NCBI GenBank assembly: GCA_008973525.1
Contig: WACJ01000080.1
Location: 992,001-1,056,000 of the forward strand
Source: Stenopsyche tienmushanensis
Lineage: Eukaryota; Arthropoda; Insecta; Trichoptera; Stenopsychidae
Length of the DNA stretch: 64,000 nt
Reading direction: 5' to 3'
The translations under genes were made by a program, and so were the position numbers. Positions 26,621 to 40,376 of this stretch are shown here, piece after piece; position 1 is the first letter of the stretch, and every line of letters begins with the position of its first letter. The notes under the pieces were generated by a model. The model made no database searches and had not been told where the DNA came from. It saw only the letters and a list, made by a program, of their open reading frames with translations.

Positions 26621-27760
26621 CTAATTATTGCATGGATAATGAACTAATAAATACAATTATTAAAAAGTATTTTTATCGATCTGCATATTTCTGAATTCCT
26701 CAATCAATAAATTTTGCATGCAATATTTTTACATTAATAGACCCTTAATAATACGAGATATCGTTAATTATTGATTAAAAAAATAATATTACAAATAATA
26801 GTTATTAACGACATATTTTTATCTGATACATTGTAAACAAGAAGAATTTCATGTCAATCTTGTGTCAAATATCAGCTTGATTGATAGCAATTTTTGTATC
26901 GCCATATGATAATATAATCGTATGTCAGGGTCGGTCATGCCAACTGAATCTCACAAATCCTGCACAAGATCGTACGATATTCGTTCAAACGACATTGTAT
27001 GTGATAAAAATCGATTTAAACACGTTTCGACACAGATTTTTTATGAAAATATTAATGAAGAAATTATCAAAATGTCAAGAAAAATGGGACGAGGTAGACT
27101 ACAATCTGATTAACATTCCTACAAATTATAAAATATCTCCGATATTATTTGCTACCGAACTTAAAATTTAAAATAAAGAAATTTCATTTCAATTTCCTTG
27201 TTCGAAAATGTATGAAGGTTTTTAATTGTTTCACCAGGATGACCCATTGGTGGTAGAATGATAAAGATTCATAGACGTCTAATAGATGATTTGCGAAGAC
27301 TCTACAATTAAATCAATTTTAAACATTGTATCAATAGATAATAGAAATAAAAACGGTATTTACAAGAAAAAATCTATAATCAAGGTAATTACTATTCAAC
27401 TTTCTTAGAATCGTTCTCCAATTTTTTCATCAATATGAATTTAAGATTTTATTTTAATCAGTCAAATTATGATCATCAAACTATTTTCTTCGCACTATAT
27501 TTCTTATATTATTATAAAATAAGGGGCGTAAGATTTTTAATATATTTTGCTGTACGTTTTGAAACAGTCGTTTTTCAGTTTATTCTGACCGGTTTTTCTA
27601 TCTAAATGTGTATAATTTTTGCATAAAAAACCATCAAAATAAACTCATTTACGACATTTAGTGTAATTTATTTTTATGGAGACACATACAGGTCTTTCCA
27701 TTGATAGATTAGCTGACTTTGATCAACTTACTCAACTATGTATCAACATTTTTTGGCAAT
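26621..27760. other. AT-rich DNA before the mariner fossil
   Basis: No gene. The last few hundred bases may include badly decayed N-terminal mariner sequence (a GATCAACTTACTCAACTATG patch near 27721 fits loosely), but the frame cannot be followed. Confidence 0.4.
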
Positions 27761-28090
27761 CAAACTTATCCGGAACTTATCAATCTACACAACATCATCT
27801 TGCACCACGATAACACGAGAACTCATTCAGCGAGTAATATCAAAAAAATTAGCAACTTTATATAAGAGTTACTATTGCATCCATCTTATTCCTCTGATCT
27901 CGTTCCTTTGAATTTTTTTCCAGTATTAAAAAAAGCAATTCTTGGCAATTTTTTTACGTAATTGAAGGAAATAAAATCTGTCTCTCTTCGTTTTTACATC
28001 TACAGCGAAGAATTTCTACAACAGAGGAATTCAAAAACTGTTAACCAGATGGTGAACTATAATAAATTCAGAGGAAGAATATACAAAACA
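27761..28090 (+). pseudogene. Decayed mariner-family transposase fragment
   Basis: Reading from 27761, the frame gives PELINLHNIILHHDNTRTHSA, then after a stop (near 27863) ELLLHPSYSSDLVPLNFFPV and later SEEFLQQ…KTVNQM. These align with the mariner C-terminal catalytic block: the HHDN box with the second catalytic Asp, the HPPYSPDLAPSD box, and the tail. At the third catalytic position Asp is replaced by Asn (AAT), with 33 rather than 34 residues between. At least two in-frame stops are present (also near 27960). The first part of the transposase and the terminal inverted repeats were not recognised. It is a dead fossil; the plus orientation is clear. Confidence 0.85.
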
Positions 28091-30245
28091 TTTTTATATA
28101 TAAAATATATAAAAATGATATAAAACCAAAAACAGCACACATTTTTGGCACTAACGATACTTTGCATAAAATGGGTAGATTTAATATTTCATTGCATTCT
28201 ATCCACTTTTTAATCCTTATGATTAGACTTTTAGATTGAAGACTGTCTGCTTGTATCGGTACAGATCTAACTCAACTGCTTGCGATGAAGGACATATTTG
28301 TGGTGGGAAATATTTTTAATATGTACATCCACGTGTATGTTTGCCAGCAGAGAAATTCGTACGTGTATATATGCCCGGCATAAAGAAGTCATGCTTAGAA
28401 ATAAGATATGTGGTTTGTATTCATCCCTTGCGTATTTTCGTAAACCATGTTCGACCTATTTCCACCGCCACTGTGGATGCCTAATACAAATAATATATAT
28501 ATATAAAGACGTCAAAGAGAACGTCGGATCATAAATCATGTCTCGAGAACCGAAAAACTTATTACTATAGTGATATATTTTATATTATTTGGTCGGAGAG
28601 GAGAGGCTTTCGGTTCTGGGAGCATTCGGTAGAATGTAAAATGGAATCCAGTTGGGTTTTTATCCGCGAAGGTGCGGCCGCGGAACCGAATTATATTTTC
28701 ACATAATAATATACATCTCTCGCCCCACCGCATCATTACTTACTCTCACTCTTTTGCTCCTCCACCCTCCACATTTCACACGTGGGAGTTCCTCTTCAAG
28801 GAGGTGTGCTACCCGCTTTATTATATACAAGTGTGTATACGCCATGTGTGAATTTTCTACCCTTTATATACGCGCCGTCAAAATATCATATACACCCCTT
28901 CAGGTACACTCCCCCGTGTGCATACAATGATGAAACATCGACACTATTTATTCTATGTTTCAGTTTACATCCGAGAATGAATTTCCAACAGCGTGCAATC
29001 TAATATGAATGCTGTCGCAAGCAAATGTCTTTGGCTTCCTGTTATACGTCCATTAATGACATTGAGCGTCATAAATGGGGCTTTGACATTGATATTCAGC
29101 AACAAGACCACTTCAATGAGCATGACCTAGACCTAATGAGTTTCATTGAGTTTTTATACAGCATATGTATGAATAAATTTGTAAATTCTTACATATTTAT
29201 TGTACGATCGAGCTGAATGATTCGGATTTAAGATCAAACTATTATACATGCATGCAAATCATAGCTGATGCACTAAAATTTGTATACAGCGATTTTTTTA
29301 TCTTCTCAGGTATTCCATCTAGTATCGACTGATTTCATTTTCAAGTCGAATTATTCTTGACTTATTTTGAGCAGAATTTCCACATGGAAAGTGAGGAAGC
29401 CGCCACCCATCTGCCGCATTATTGATATGTACCCACACGACGCCGGTCGGGCTCCCTCTGAAATGTATGTAATCCAAAATTGGATCCGATGCGCAAAAGA
29501 AATAACATTTCAGAGAGACGTCACAGAACTCACACACGTACAGCCTACATCCTTATAAATATTTCCCTTAGTTTCTAAGCCTGTGAGAGACCGAAGACTA
29601 GGCGAATCCTCAATGCTCCCCAATAAGGCTGAACAACAGTCCATAGATTCGCAATCGTGCATATGTACGTCAACATCCACAAAAAACAATATTTTTGGAA
29701 ATTAAAATTGCAATATTTGCTCAAATATATTAAAAAATGATCCTAATAAATCATCTAACGTATATATATAGCATTAAATGGTAATTGTATATATCAAGAT
29801 GTAAATTATTTCGCCAAAAGAAGCCCCTAGCAGTTATTACCAAAGGATTACTCCAGTATACGCTTTTAAGTAGGGCAAAAGTCTCAACACATAATGCCGA
29901 AGTAAGCCCTTCTTCAACACGCTTTCTTCGTAAATATTATGATCATAATAATTTCGCAGATTTTGAAAAAAATCTTCATTTAAGACTTATAACGGGAATT
30001 GAATTTATAAATTCAATCATTTTGTACATGATCGATATTTATTTTAATATATAACTAAGAAAATAGATGATAGTGAAATCCTTAAAGTAATTAATTTGAG
30101 AATATCGAATCATATTATAATATTTTGATGTGAATATAAATCATAATTTTGAAGTAAATTCTGATTGTTTGTATCTGATGTTGGTATTGTTAAGAATGCA
30201 TACAATTTTAGGATATAATTTATTAGGCATAAGTGGAAGATTTAA
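28091..30245. other. Mixed-composition intergenic DNA
   Basis: GC-richer patches at about 28,290-28,960 and 29,380-29,560 leave open frames on both strands (up to 92 codons), as expected from low stop density. No domain is recognised. Confidence 0.45.
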
Positions 30246-30392
30246 TACGGGAGGCAGTGACTTTATTCTTACAAATCTGATTCCATCTCATTTTGTTGTT
30301 TTGATATTGTAAGTAAACAAGACGACAATCTACTAAACCTGTAAATAAATATTATGTAAATATCTTATACCTAGAAGACTGAAGCTATCTTG
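30246..30392 (+). repeat. Dispersed repeat family R3, copy A
   Basis: Shares with 48903-49088 the run TCTCATTTTGTTGTTTT, then ATATTGTAA, RACGRYARTCTAC and TCTTATACCTA, with ACTGAARCTAT following. Same orientation. The 60-codon open frame at 30130-30312 spans the edge of this repeat and is not supported as a gene. Confidence 0.65.
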
Positions 30393-33300
30393 CTTTAATC
30401 AAGTTAGTAAAATTTCAGTCAATTGCCTTCTGGAAAACTGAAATTATTTACAAATAAAAATTAAGATAATTTGTATGAATACCTATCAAGTAGCAAAATC
30501 ATTGGTTATGTATGATTCGTACACATAATGTGTTTTAAAGTTGATAGATATTGAAAAATTATTATATTCTTTAATGTCGCATTTTTAAACTGAATTATTT
30601 TAGTATGGAATTTTCAAATATTCTTTATCGACGTTGACTTAACGTTTCATCAAATTCCATCATAATAGAGTCTACAGAAAATGGATTGTAATAGATAGAT
30701 CAATTTTTTGGCGGCGCGGTGTCAATTTGACACGTTGATTTTTTATAAAGCAAATTATCGAAATAACAATATTCGAGAGCATTCTTATTTAGTGAAGAGG
30801 CTGAAGCCTATATGGGGTTTTATATATAAAAAAAAAGAAGTACAATACGTATAATATACAATATCTCAACTGGCTTATTCTCCCGTGTGTGTAGGGGGTG
30901 GTTCGCGCCCCCCGTTTTTCATATATAATGTAGGTGTGAGGAGGCCCTCCGCCCTCCTATCTCACATACGTCCATGGAAAGCGGCTCCGGTTCCTCCTCC
31001 ACTCTGTAACGAATGTCGTCCCAAAACGAAACGCCAAGAAGATTGAATACGTACAAATGTGGCGGATCAGAAAGCGCCTATATATTATTATATTTTATAC
31101 CACAGCGCGCTGGCTTGATGCCGGCCGTAATATGCGGGTTTCTTGAAATTCCCTGGATCTATCCCGAAAACGTTTTTTGCGCGAATATTACACATGTGAT
31201 CGATTTTTCCTCCCGCGATGATAAATATATTAAATCCATCCCGAATGAAATAGAATTGTGTACGAATCCAAGAAACCAATATGTGCCGGATAAGATGAGG
31301 GATAATTCGATGCTATTGTACTATTTCGGTTCCGCAGGAACGGGAAGACTTTACGCCGAAAATATTAAAATTTGCATATCAGGAATGAGGATAATATTTT
31401 ATCACAATACTTTTAAAATACCATATTAATTTAAAGAACATTAAATACATCAATGATCATTACGAAATGGATCCACAGAAATCTTCACAATAAGAAATTC
31501 TTAACAATATTTGAACAATCAAAATTTGTTTGAATATAATAAAGCTCTTATTAATTTATGGATATATATTTTTTATTTTAAATTTATGTAAAACAACATA
31601 TTGATATAATTTAAGCTTATGTATAGATTTCATCGACATTCAAGCTAACGACACACATGTTGCTGCCTTATTATTACAGACAAGATATCACAGCTACAAT
31701 AAATAAATAGGTATTTGAATTAATTTCATTTAAACAATCGTACTTTATAAATATATTTAAGCTATGTATAAAATCTATTGATTATCTGTAAAATTGATTA
31801 TTAAAAATCTTTTAGTGACATTAACATCATATTTTTATGACATTTATAAATGTTGAAAATTAACATAAATACAGCATTTTTACAGATATGATATCAATGC
31901 GTTCTTCCATTCAGATTTTCCATGTCAGCAAAGTCGATCCCCATTCTGAAAAATAGCAAAAATTTGGTTAATAAAATTGTCTCGTTTATCTGAAAAGGGA
32001 TCCAATGGGATCAATGCAGTTCTTTAAGCCCTTCATTAAAGATTAGATGCTTTTTAAAATTCAATAAGGACATAAAATAAGGGTATCTTCGCTTTCTGTA
32101 TTCTCGAAGGCTGGCATAAAGACCCCGGCACTTATCTGCGCCTAAATGTGCACCGTTCTTATTCCCGATAAAGGTAACCTAAACGAGTATCTAAATTGCC
32201 TAATTCCGATCTAAACACTCTGCGGTTAGAAAATATACAGAGGCAAAATGGGTACGCCTAGCTAGAGATAGTACCGTAAAGATCTTGCTCTCCTGTCGAA
32301 ACACATATATGCTTATATATAAGTCTTCTACCCTTGCTTTTGCTCAAGCAACCACTCCCTCTGAGCAGACATGATAGAAAATCTATTATCCTCAAAGGAG
32401 ACTTAGCCGTAAAGAAAATTTGTTCCCTATACTTCGTTCTATAATCTTCTACACTACGTATACGCTGTTCAAAATGTAGACTACAGATCTTCAGACGGAT
32501 ATATGCTAATAAAAGATGCTCCAGCAAAAGAAAATTTGGAATGAAAAACTCATAAACGTAAATTGAAATAAATGTATTTTCAACCCTTAAATAACTTTCA
32601 TTGTCATTATATCAATTTAGATCGAATAGAAAATAATAACATAGGGACATTTTTTTGATATCAAAAAACAAAATAAAATTTTAGCACTCTTCGAATGTCA
32701 CCTTACAATATTTTTTGCAAAATAAATTCCGTTTGGCAGAAAATAAATTATTTATTTAAAAAAAAATGGATAAGAAATGAAGCATCTCGTTGAGATGCCA
32801 CTGTTCTGTATCATTCAGCTGTAGAATAGAGAGGGATACAAAATGAAATTCCCCATTTTACTTAAGGTGGAGTAAAGGGTAGGTTCGAATCCGGGCACAT
32901 AAATATATTGTAAATTGTAGTCGGGCCTTATGGAGCTATTTTATAAAGGATCACAGGAGAACGATATCAAAAAGCACACGTGTAATTTTTTTCGCAAGCT
33001 CCGACCTTTGAACCATCCGAGAAAACTATACAAATACTTCAACCTCCAAACAATATCGCACAAAACAGAAAAGTTGCGTCATGCAAACAAATCTTCTTTT
33101 GCCGACAATAACTGTTATGGTGCCCCAGTCTTTTGACCTCCACAATCTGACACTGAAACCATCCGCTTCTCGGACATCATAAATCAAAATCCAAATCACT
33201 TTTTTGTTATACATTAATACGTAAATTCGATTCGAGTATTTCCGATGGGTGACCTTCTACTTCCATATTAACGAGATCATATGTTGTCCTACTTTATGTT

Positions 33301-33506
33301 GTTTGTAATAAATATTTCTCAGAATATGGACAAATATTTCTCGGATTTGAATAATTCGACGATTGACTTAATCAGATCGTCGGTATGTGAAAGTAGAGCC
33401 TTCGGGCTCGGCGGAAGGTTTCTAGGTATTCTTAGACAGTCGTACGAATTGGGATGAATTAAATATAACGATCGCCCTATATGTTTTTTGTACAAGATTG
33501 AATCAT
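30393..33506. other. Intergenic DNA with GC-richer island at 30,880-31,430
   Basis: The island carries the longest unassigned open frame (31013-31429, 138 codons, plus strand). It begins at an ATG but lacks any recognisable motif, and the opposite strand is also open for 63 codons, so coding is not supported. A TTCGAATCC box-B-like word at 32,884 lacks a tRNA fold. Confidence 0.4.
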
Positions 33507-33530
33507 ATTATGTATCATTAGATACATAAT
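33507..33530. repeat. 10-bp inverted repeat, 4-nt loop
   Basis: ATTATGTATC, ATTA, GATACATAAT. Could fold as a tight hairpin; AT-rich and possibly chance. Confidence 0.6.
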
Positions 33531-36500
33531 TTAGTATGGATATAAAGATGTATTATAATTTATTTTGATATAATACACGTCTTCAAGTAATTTTGGTATA
33601 ACGATTTTCCTTATATAGCTTAACACACAAATTAACAGCTATGAATGTTAATGACATTATTATGATATCATTCAATAGTTTTCATTTGAAAAATACGATC
33701 TGGTTATGAATTATGAATTATCTAAATTATGCCCTATAATAATTGATACTGTAGCCATTCAGTAGATCGTTAGTTTTGTAGATTATTCTCTATGTCGAAA
33801 AAAAATGTAAAATCAGTTGATTAGGTTTGGTTAAAATCAAATCAAACGAATGGATCAAAAAATTCTGTTATATTAGTAGATGATTTCGATTAACTGTTTT
33901 CTATAAAATGTCGTATCAATAATAAATTTTCTCGATGGCTTATTTTCAAAACTAAAATTTTCTTAATAAACTTTGCATTATTTTAATCCAAAAATTTCTT
34001 AGAGCCATATTAAAACTTTTTTTGTTAATAGTAGAAGAGAAAAAATACTTATTGCTTTTATTCATATTCACAAAAAATACTTTTTGTGCAAAATCAAGCA
34101 CGATTTATTAGAAAGATCACACATTTCAAAATGGTCGAACATCGGACATTTCATATGAAAACATTAAATATGGTGGATTATTATTAAAAATTTCCATTTA
34201 ATATTTGTAAACTGATACACTGCTTTATCATATTTACATATAATATCATTTTATCCCGCGCGTAAAAATTTCTTTATGAAAATACTTTCCATTGGATCAA
34301 ACAAGTTTGTTAAAAATACTTCAATAATCGATTTTTTTTAGCAAAATAAAAATACTTCGGAGTGCAAGATTGAAGTCTGCCAGATGATCCCTGCACAAAA
34401 GCGAATTAGCATACACAAGAAGCGCGCTGTCACGTGAGATTTGATAGATATTTTTCTATTATTTTTCATGGCAACCCTTCGTGTGAGGACTTGAACTCGA
34501 AAGGTGGATTTCACGTGGTTCATGTGATCGCGTAGGAAGCCGGTCGAGGGGTTGGATTTCTGATTGTTACCATTCATAGTCGGAGGTCGCCGAACTTGGC
34601 TGGGTATGCAAATGTAACATGTATGCATGGGGAGCTCCACTCCTCCGACTGGAACTATTTCCTCACTTCATTGGGTGGAAATATTTTACGACGATTTATT
34701 TGAATGGTCATAAATCATACGTAAGCTCTTTATGTTGGAGATAATGGAGGCCTTACCGAATCATCTCTTGAATTGCATTACAGTCTATTATTTGTGCTAA
34801 GGCTCTCCGGTTCTGAGAGTCTTGCCCCATATCAATTTCATCTTAATAAAAATTACATTTTTCCTTCGAATGTGAGCTCGTCTTTATGCGCAATATTTTG
34901 CGAATATATTAGCTAATCGTAAATGTCAGAAAAGTGGTAAAGATGCATCATCAGATACGATAAATGGGATTCGAGCTCGCGAGTGTGAAATTGCAAGCTC
35001 ACATCCTTATGCTTGAACGGCGGTTGGCTTCAATTTTCCATGGAAAAATGGTTTTATAACTCGTATTTATTATAGATTTATTTATAAGACTCTATGTTCT
35101 TATTTCAAAAAGAAACTTGAATAAAATTAATCTATTAAGCATGATAGATGACGAAGATCAAAATATCATTATTAATATGGATTGATACTTCCACTCGATA
35201 TAATACATACTTAATTAATAATATACAATTACAATATTTCAAAGATCAAATAAATCATATTAAAGCAAATGGATACAATAATACTTTTTAGCTGAAATAT
35301 TAATATTTCATTCGCTATACGTTGTATATCGTTTAGGAATTCCAATAATATTATTTTGTATGGGCATATTTATGAATAAGTATATCAACATCAGACAGCA
35401 ATAGAGATAGTATACTTTAATATATAAGTTGTTATCCACACACGGTCACATCGATGCAATATTAAATTCTTGTCAGCATCTCTTGAAATCCATCTTTTGC
35501 GTCCCTACAAAAGACGGATTTAGTAAATCTTTAGACGAACACACAATCTGCTATTACATTGGCCTCGCAATAAACACACCATATTGATGCTGTACAATAT
35601 TGATGAAAATTATGTTGTTTGTAATATTTAAAATATCGACAATGCAAATTATACATATTTTCAACGTCTCAGCGAATTATTCACCTGTATCTCGAGTATG
35701 CTCGTTAACCCACTCGTGGATGTTCGTCGCATCTAATTGTGTATTTGGAGAAAGTTTGTCCAATCTTCCCACTCCAAATTTTATGGGATAATCTGGAAGA
35801 GGGCCGGCCTAAGTGACTTACGACTCACTTTTGCGAGGATTTCATATCCCTACTCACATAAGAGTACGCCCAAATAATAACGGACAGTCTCTTTCTTATC
35901 AGGGGACATCCTTGTAAAGGAGTTTTTCATTGAAAATGGCCCTCGTAAGAGAGTTGGGTCGTTAAGGCTCTTTGGGGTGGAAACGATGAGGAAATCATTC
36001 CTCAGGGGGTTATTGCCGCAGGTACATAAAATCGTATTGAGCAGTGTCCTTCAAACGCGTATGCCAACTACCCCAACCATATTATTTATTTATTACGAAC
36101 ATAATTTTCTTACATTTACATTTTAAAACATATTCATACAACAACCAATAGGATATGCTTTAATTATTTTTTAATTATTATACTGATTTCTATTATGGTT
36201 ATATTTTTAGCGAATTTAGTTAAGTTCTCAGGTTATATAGATTAATCGTAGTAATTCCAGAAAAAGTCGCTTTATAAATAGTTTAGATCACTTTACATTA
36301 ATATGAAATATAATGAAGATATTTTTGAATCAATAAGTAATATATTCTTATAAATATTTTTTTTTATTTACGTTTAATTTAAATCGGCGAAGCAAATAAT
36401 TGGGCAGTATCTTTATTTTCCGCTGGTTCTTAAGAAATTATTATGCAAAAAGGAATTAAATTGAGTAAAATGAATATAATAACATAACGAACATATGTAC

Positions 36501-39500
36501 AGACATTAGATTATATCATTCTTTAAACATTTTAATGCCTATAAATCCAATGCAAAAAAGAGGAATTATTTTTAGATTGAATTTTAATAACTTGAATTAA
36601 TTTAAATACAAATCGGACGAATATATATTATAGCATTCCATATAATATTTTACTCCAATTGTCATTCATATTTAAACATATTTTTATAATGAAAATATTC
36701 ATTCAAATTTCGGAGTAATTTTTCATCTAATGTCAACATGATTTGCCTCAAAAGACAAAGAAAACTATGATCATTGGAACCGATGACGTGGAAACCGAAT
36801 AAAAATAGACCCATTCACCGTCGGATTCGATATTATCAAAACGTGCGTAATTTGGGCGCATGTAAGTATCAAAGTTTGAGGGGCTTTCGTCTGAATGCTT
36901 GATATAAAAGAACTCAACCGTTGAAGCAATTGACATATCCTACCCTTGGGGTTGGGCCATGGAAAGCGAGGCAAAACCTGTCAATACAACATTTCCTTAT
37001 TTATTCAAACAGGAATTATAAGCACGTACCTGTCATTCTATGACTTCATATGTCATGAAAATATATACAACAAAACCGAGAAGTTTCGCCCGAAACTCCC
37101 AACAACGCATGTAAAATATTACATGAATCATTCAAATAATCATATTCGCTTATGTGATTTTTATTCGATCAATTTGCGTTGGCTTCGAGGTCATTGTTTG
37201 CTAAGGAATGATTCGCTTGCGCGTTTGTTTGAATTTATCTACGAGTTACACCCATCATTAGTCAGGCGACGATTTGGAGCGATTATTTGCAAAGAATAAA
37301 AGTTCTTCTCCAATTTTTTGCCATTCTATCTGCGTTCCATTCTTTCTATTTTATTCGCCGCTTTTGTCGGAATAGGCATAGTCACAATCTACTATACGTC
37401 TCAAAATGACGACATTTCTCTCCGAGTCCAACGACAATTTGATGGGAGCCTTTTATTCAAATCGAAAAATTGACTACAATCGAGTTTTCTGTTACAAATT
37501 CGTTCTCGTCGCACATACACCCCATCTTACTATGGGCACCTACACACATGTCCTCGTGCGAGTACACCCCCAAGCGGGAATATATGGGGGGTGTACCGAA
37601 GAAAGAGAAGCTTCACAAAAGTTTCCCCCACTGTGCTTAATAGTGACGCCAACTTCTGACGTCGGAAAGTTTTTCTATGAGAAATTGCATGTAACCGAAG
37701 AAAAAATTGTATCAAACTATACGTGTAAATATTTTACGTGTACTTAATTTTTCTTCGTATCGGAATCATGCAATCGGTGAACGAGATTACGTCGCTTTTC
37801 TTGAAGCGTGATTACGTATGTTAATATGCATGAACCAGATTTTTTTATTATTATTTTACACTAATGAATATATCTACATATTCGCATGCAATCTACTCTT
37901 AAACCACTCAGTGGCTTATTATTTTTCAAATAAATTATACGACAATATCTGGACATGATCCTTCAATGGCATGACTAAAGGCTTAAAATACATTAATGCC
38001 GATATTTTAATAAAAATCGATCATTGCCCTATATACTGTCGGGCAACGATAAATCATTTCTTGCAAATATTTTCAAATAAAAAACATTTTTATAAGACAT
38101 GATAAATAATTTAAATTTGAAATCATCTTCAAATCTTGATCAAAATAGATCATAATTTTGAATAATATTTTAAGCATTGTTGTTTTAAGAATGGATTATT
38201 TTTCTACATGCAGAGCATTCAACAGGCTAATGATTGTTTTCACGTTCTGATATATTATAGCTTATGAAATCAAAGCTCTCTTTGAGCTTTATAAGCCCGA
38301 TCGCTTGTGGTGAAAATCAAAGCTTTTTCATCGATATGGCACCTGTTTGATATATCCAAATTAGATTCTGTGTCTAGACATTGATAGTGCATTGAGCTGA
38401 CGGTTTTAAATTGTGGCTTTGTTTAAGGGATGTTTATATTAAATTTGAATGGATAATATAATCTGTTTTATTTTTTTTAGATCGACTGACTTCACCCCTG
38501 CATTGACCAAGCCAAATGGTAAGTCCATCATACTTTGTCCAACGCCGGCCAATCATAACATATATTCCAGAACTTCGGATAACAATCGCGATCCACATCC
38601 GAAAACCATTCGTTCGTTTTTGATCATGCATTCACCCCTCGAGCCCACCCCCGTTTGTGTGAACGGGGATATTTTCAATAATACGAAATTGCTTATACGT
38701 TTCGATCCAGAAATATATTGTACCTCCGGCTGGTGTGTGGATACAAAAAGTGTAGTACGTATGTGGGGGCCATGCCCAAATTGGGGGATGATTCGAGGCG
38801 TGTGGGGTCATAGTTGTCCCCCTCCCTGGGGGTCCACACCCGGGGGTGGGAGTTGACATCGTGGTGGGGGTAGAAACACTCACGTACACGATCACGCAAG
38901 CGTTCACCCCCAAAAGTTGGCTAGCATGCATGTATAAATAAATAACTCAAGTTCAATATAGTCAATATTTTCGGTACGTCAATAGTTTCCCCCGTGTACT
39001 TTGGAGCACGCAACACCGCACCGTGCTTAATGCCATTCAGTCCGCGGAGAAATATATTTGAAAATATTCAACATCACTCTTCTCCACAATGCTTCTTGCC
39101 TGGCCTTCCAAAATGTCGTAGAAAAATTTCGAGCGAGTGGAAGTTGCCGTGGATTCTCAAAGTGATCTACGTTTTACATCCCTTTCTTGGCAGAATTCTT
39201 TTGAATTTTTTAATCTGCCGAAGAAACCTTCAACCAGGCATGATAAAGATGTATATAAAATATGTACCTCATAAATAAATAATATCACTTTGTAATATGA
39301 TACACACACACCATTACCATAGATTTATAATGCATTCAATACTGTCGCTTCATCCTTATAAAATAACAATAATTTTCCATGGCTATTTAAGTGTTATTTG
39401 ATGGTGGATTTCGTTACCACTTTATATTTTATAATTCCAACTATAATCTCAAAAAATATGTAAATAAGATTTTAGATCAATCCATTTCTTATAAGATTCA

Positions 39501-39567
39501 CTATGTAATACACGTGAGATAAAATGCGGGAATTGCTTTGCTTTGATTTTTGATGGCATGAAATTTC
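33531..39567. other. AT-rich intergenic DNA with scattered GC-richer blocks
   Basis: Blocks at 34,380-34,640, 35,690-36,080, 36,950-37,760 and 38,480-38,930 stand out from the AT background. Frames of 100-135 codons inside them overlap on opposite strands and show no family motifs. No gene is supported. Confidence 0.45.
38828..38870 (+). other. G-run cluster (possible quadruplex)
   Basis: G runs at 38828-38832, 38842-38846, 38848-38850 and 38866-38870 with loops of 9, 1 and 15 nt, and C runs between that could instead form hairpins. It is conspicuous against AT-rich surroundings. Confidence 0.4.
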
Positions 39568-40293
39568 TTAACACATTACGTGCGGGAAGTATATTTTTGT
39601 GAATTACGCTGTTATTTGGTTAACGTCAGCCAAAATGTTAAATATTAGTTGACTTATAGATATTTATTGAGTTATTTTTTTATATTTAAGAAACATTCGC
39701 AATATACAGAGCGACCAAAACTAGGCTTAATTTTCGGAAATATTTTTTCAATTTACTGCTATAGAGCACGTTCTGTAAATCAAACCATCATGATTTAATG
39801 TAAATCATTAGCGTGTGTTTATTAACAACAAAACATCTCGAAATTGGTGTCTTAAAAACAACTCCTAACCTTATCTCACATGAATATTTGTAGACCATAA
39901 ATTATGAAGTATTAGAGTGCAAAAAGCCATATAGCCAAATTCTCCATAAAACGTCCAAAATCCTTTCCAAAAGGTTACCAGTAAACCATGAAAGCTTATC
40001 TATTAGCTAATAATATTCTAATAAAACAAATTCTAATAAATAACATAACATGTGTGACAGTTGTTTTGTATAAAATCCGTATTTGTAAGGTTTAGATATA
40101 ATTTAAGTCCATATAAGAACTTTTAAAAGTTTTCGATATACTAGTAAGAGAATGTTTAGTGAATATTATCTTGAAAAAAATATTCAAAAATAATGGCATT
40201 TAATGTATATATAGGTTTTTTAAACGCGACGTTTAAAGATTAACCCCGTCAGGGTGCAAACGCGCGCGAAGTGCCCCGCACGTAATGTGTTAA
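39568..40293. mobile_element. TTAA-bounded miniature element 1 (piggyBac-like MITE), 726 bp
   Basis: Left end TTAACACATTACGTGCGGG at 39568-39586; the reverse complement of the right end (40275-40293) is the same 19 bases. TTAA plus a 15-bp perfect inverted repeat is the signature of piggyBac-type insertion. The interior is AT-rich with no transposase frame, so the element is non-autonomous. The region just inside the right end is unusually GC-rich (CGCGCGCG near 40261). Confidence 0.85.
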
Positions 40294-40345
40294 TTATACC
40301 ACCATAGATTGTTTCCCTAGACAACATAACAATATTTTCTTTTTT

Positions 40346-40376
40346 ACATTGTATTGCATTGTATTACATTGTATTA
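40346..40376 (+). repeat. Short tandem repeat, period 10
   Basis: Three near-identical units of CATTGTATTR just outside the right end of TTAA element 1. Confidence 0.7.

Noticed and set aside
31013..31429. 138-codon plus-strand open frame starting with ATG
   Set aside because: No recognisable domain, signal peptide or repeats; the opposite strand is also open; it lies in a GC-richer island where stops are rare.
32821..32905. tRNA suggested by GGTTCGAATCC
   Set aside because: The T stem does not pair and no D or anticodon arms were found.
38449..38931. Overlapping frames of 135 (plus) and 99 (minus) codons, Pro/Gly-rich
   Set aside because: They arise from G/C runs; both strands are open at once and neither has domain structure.
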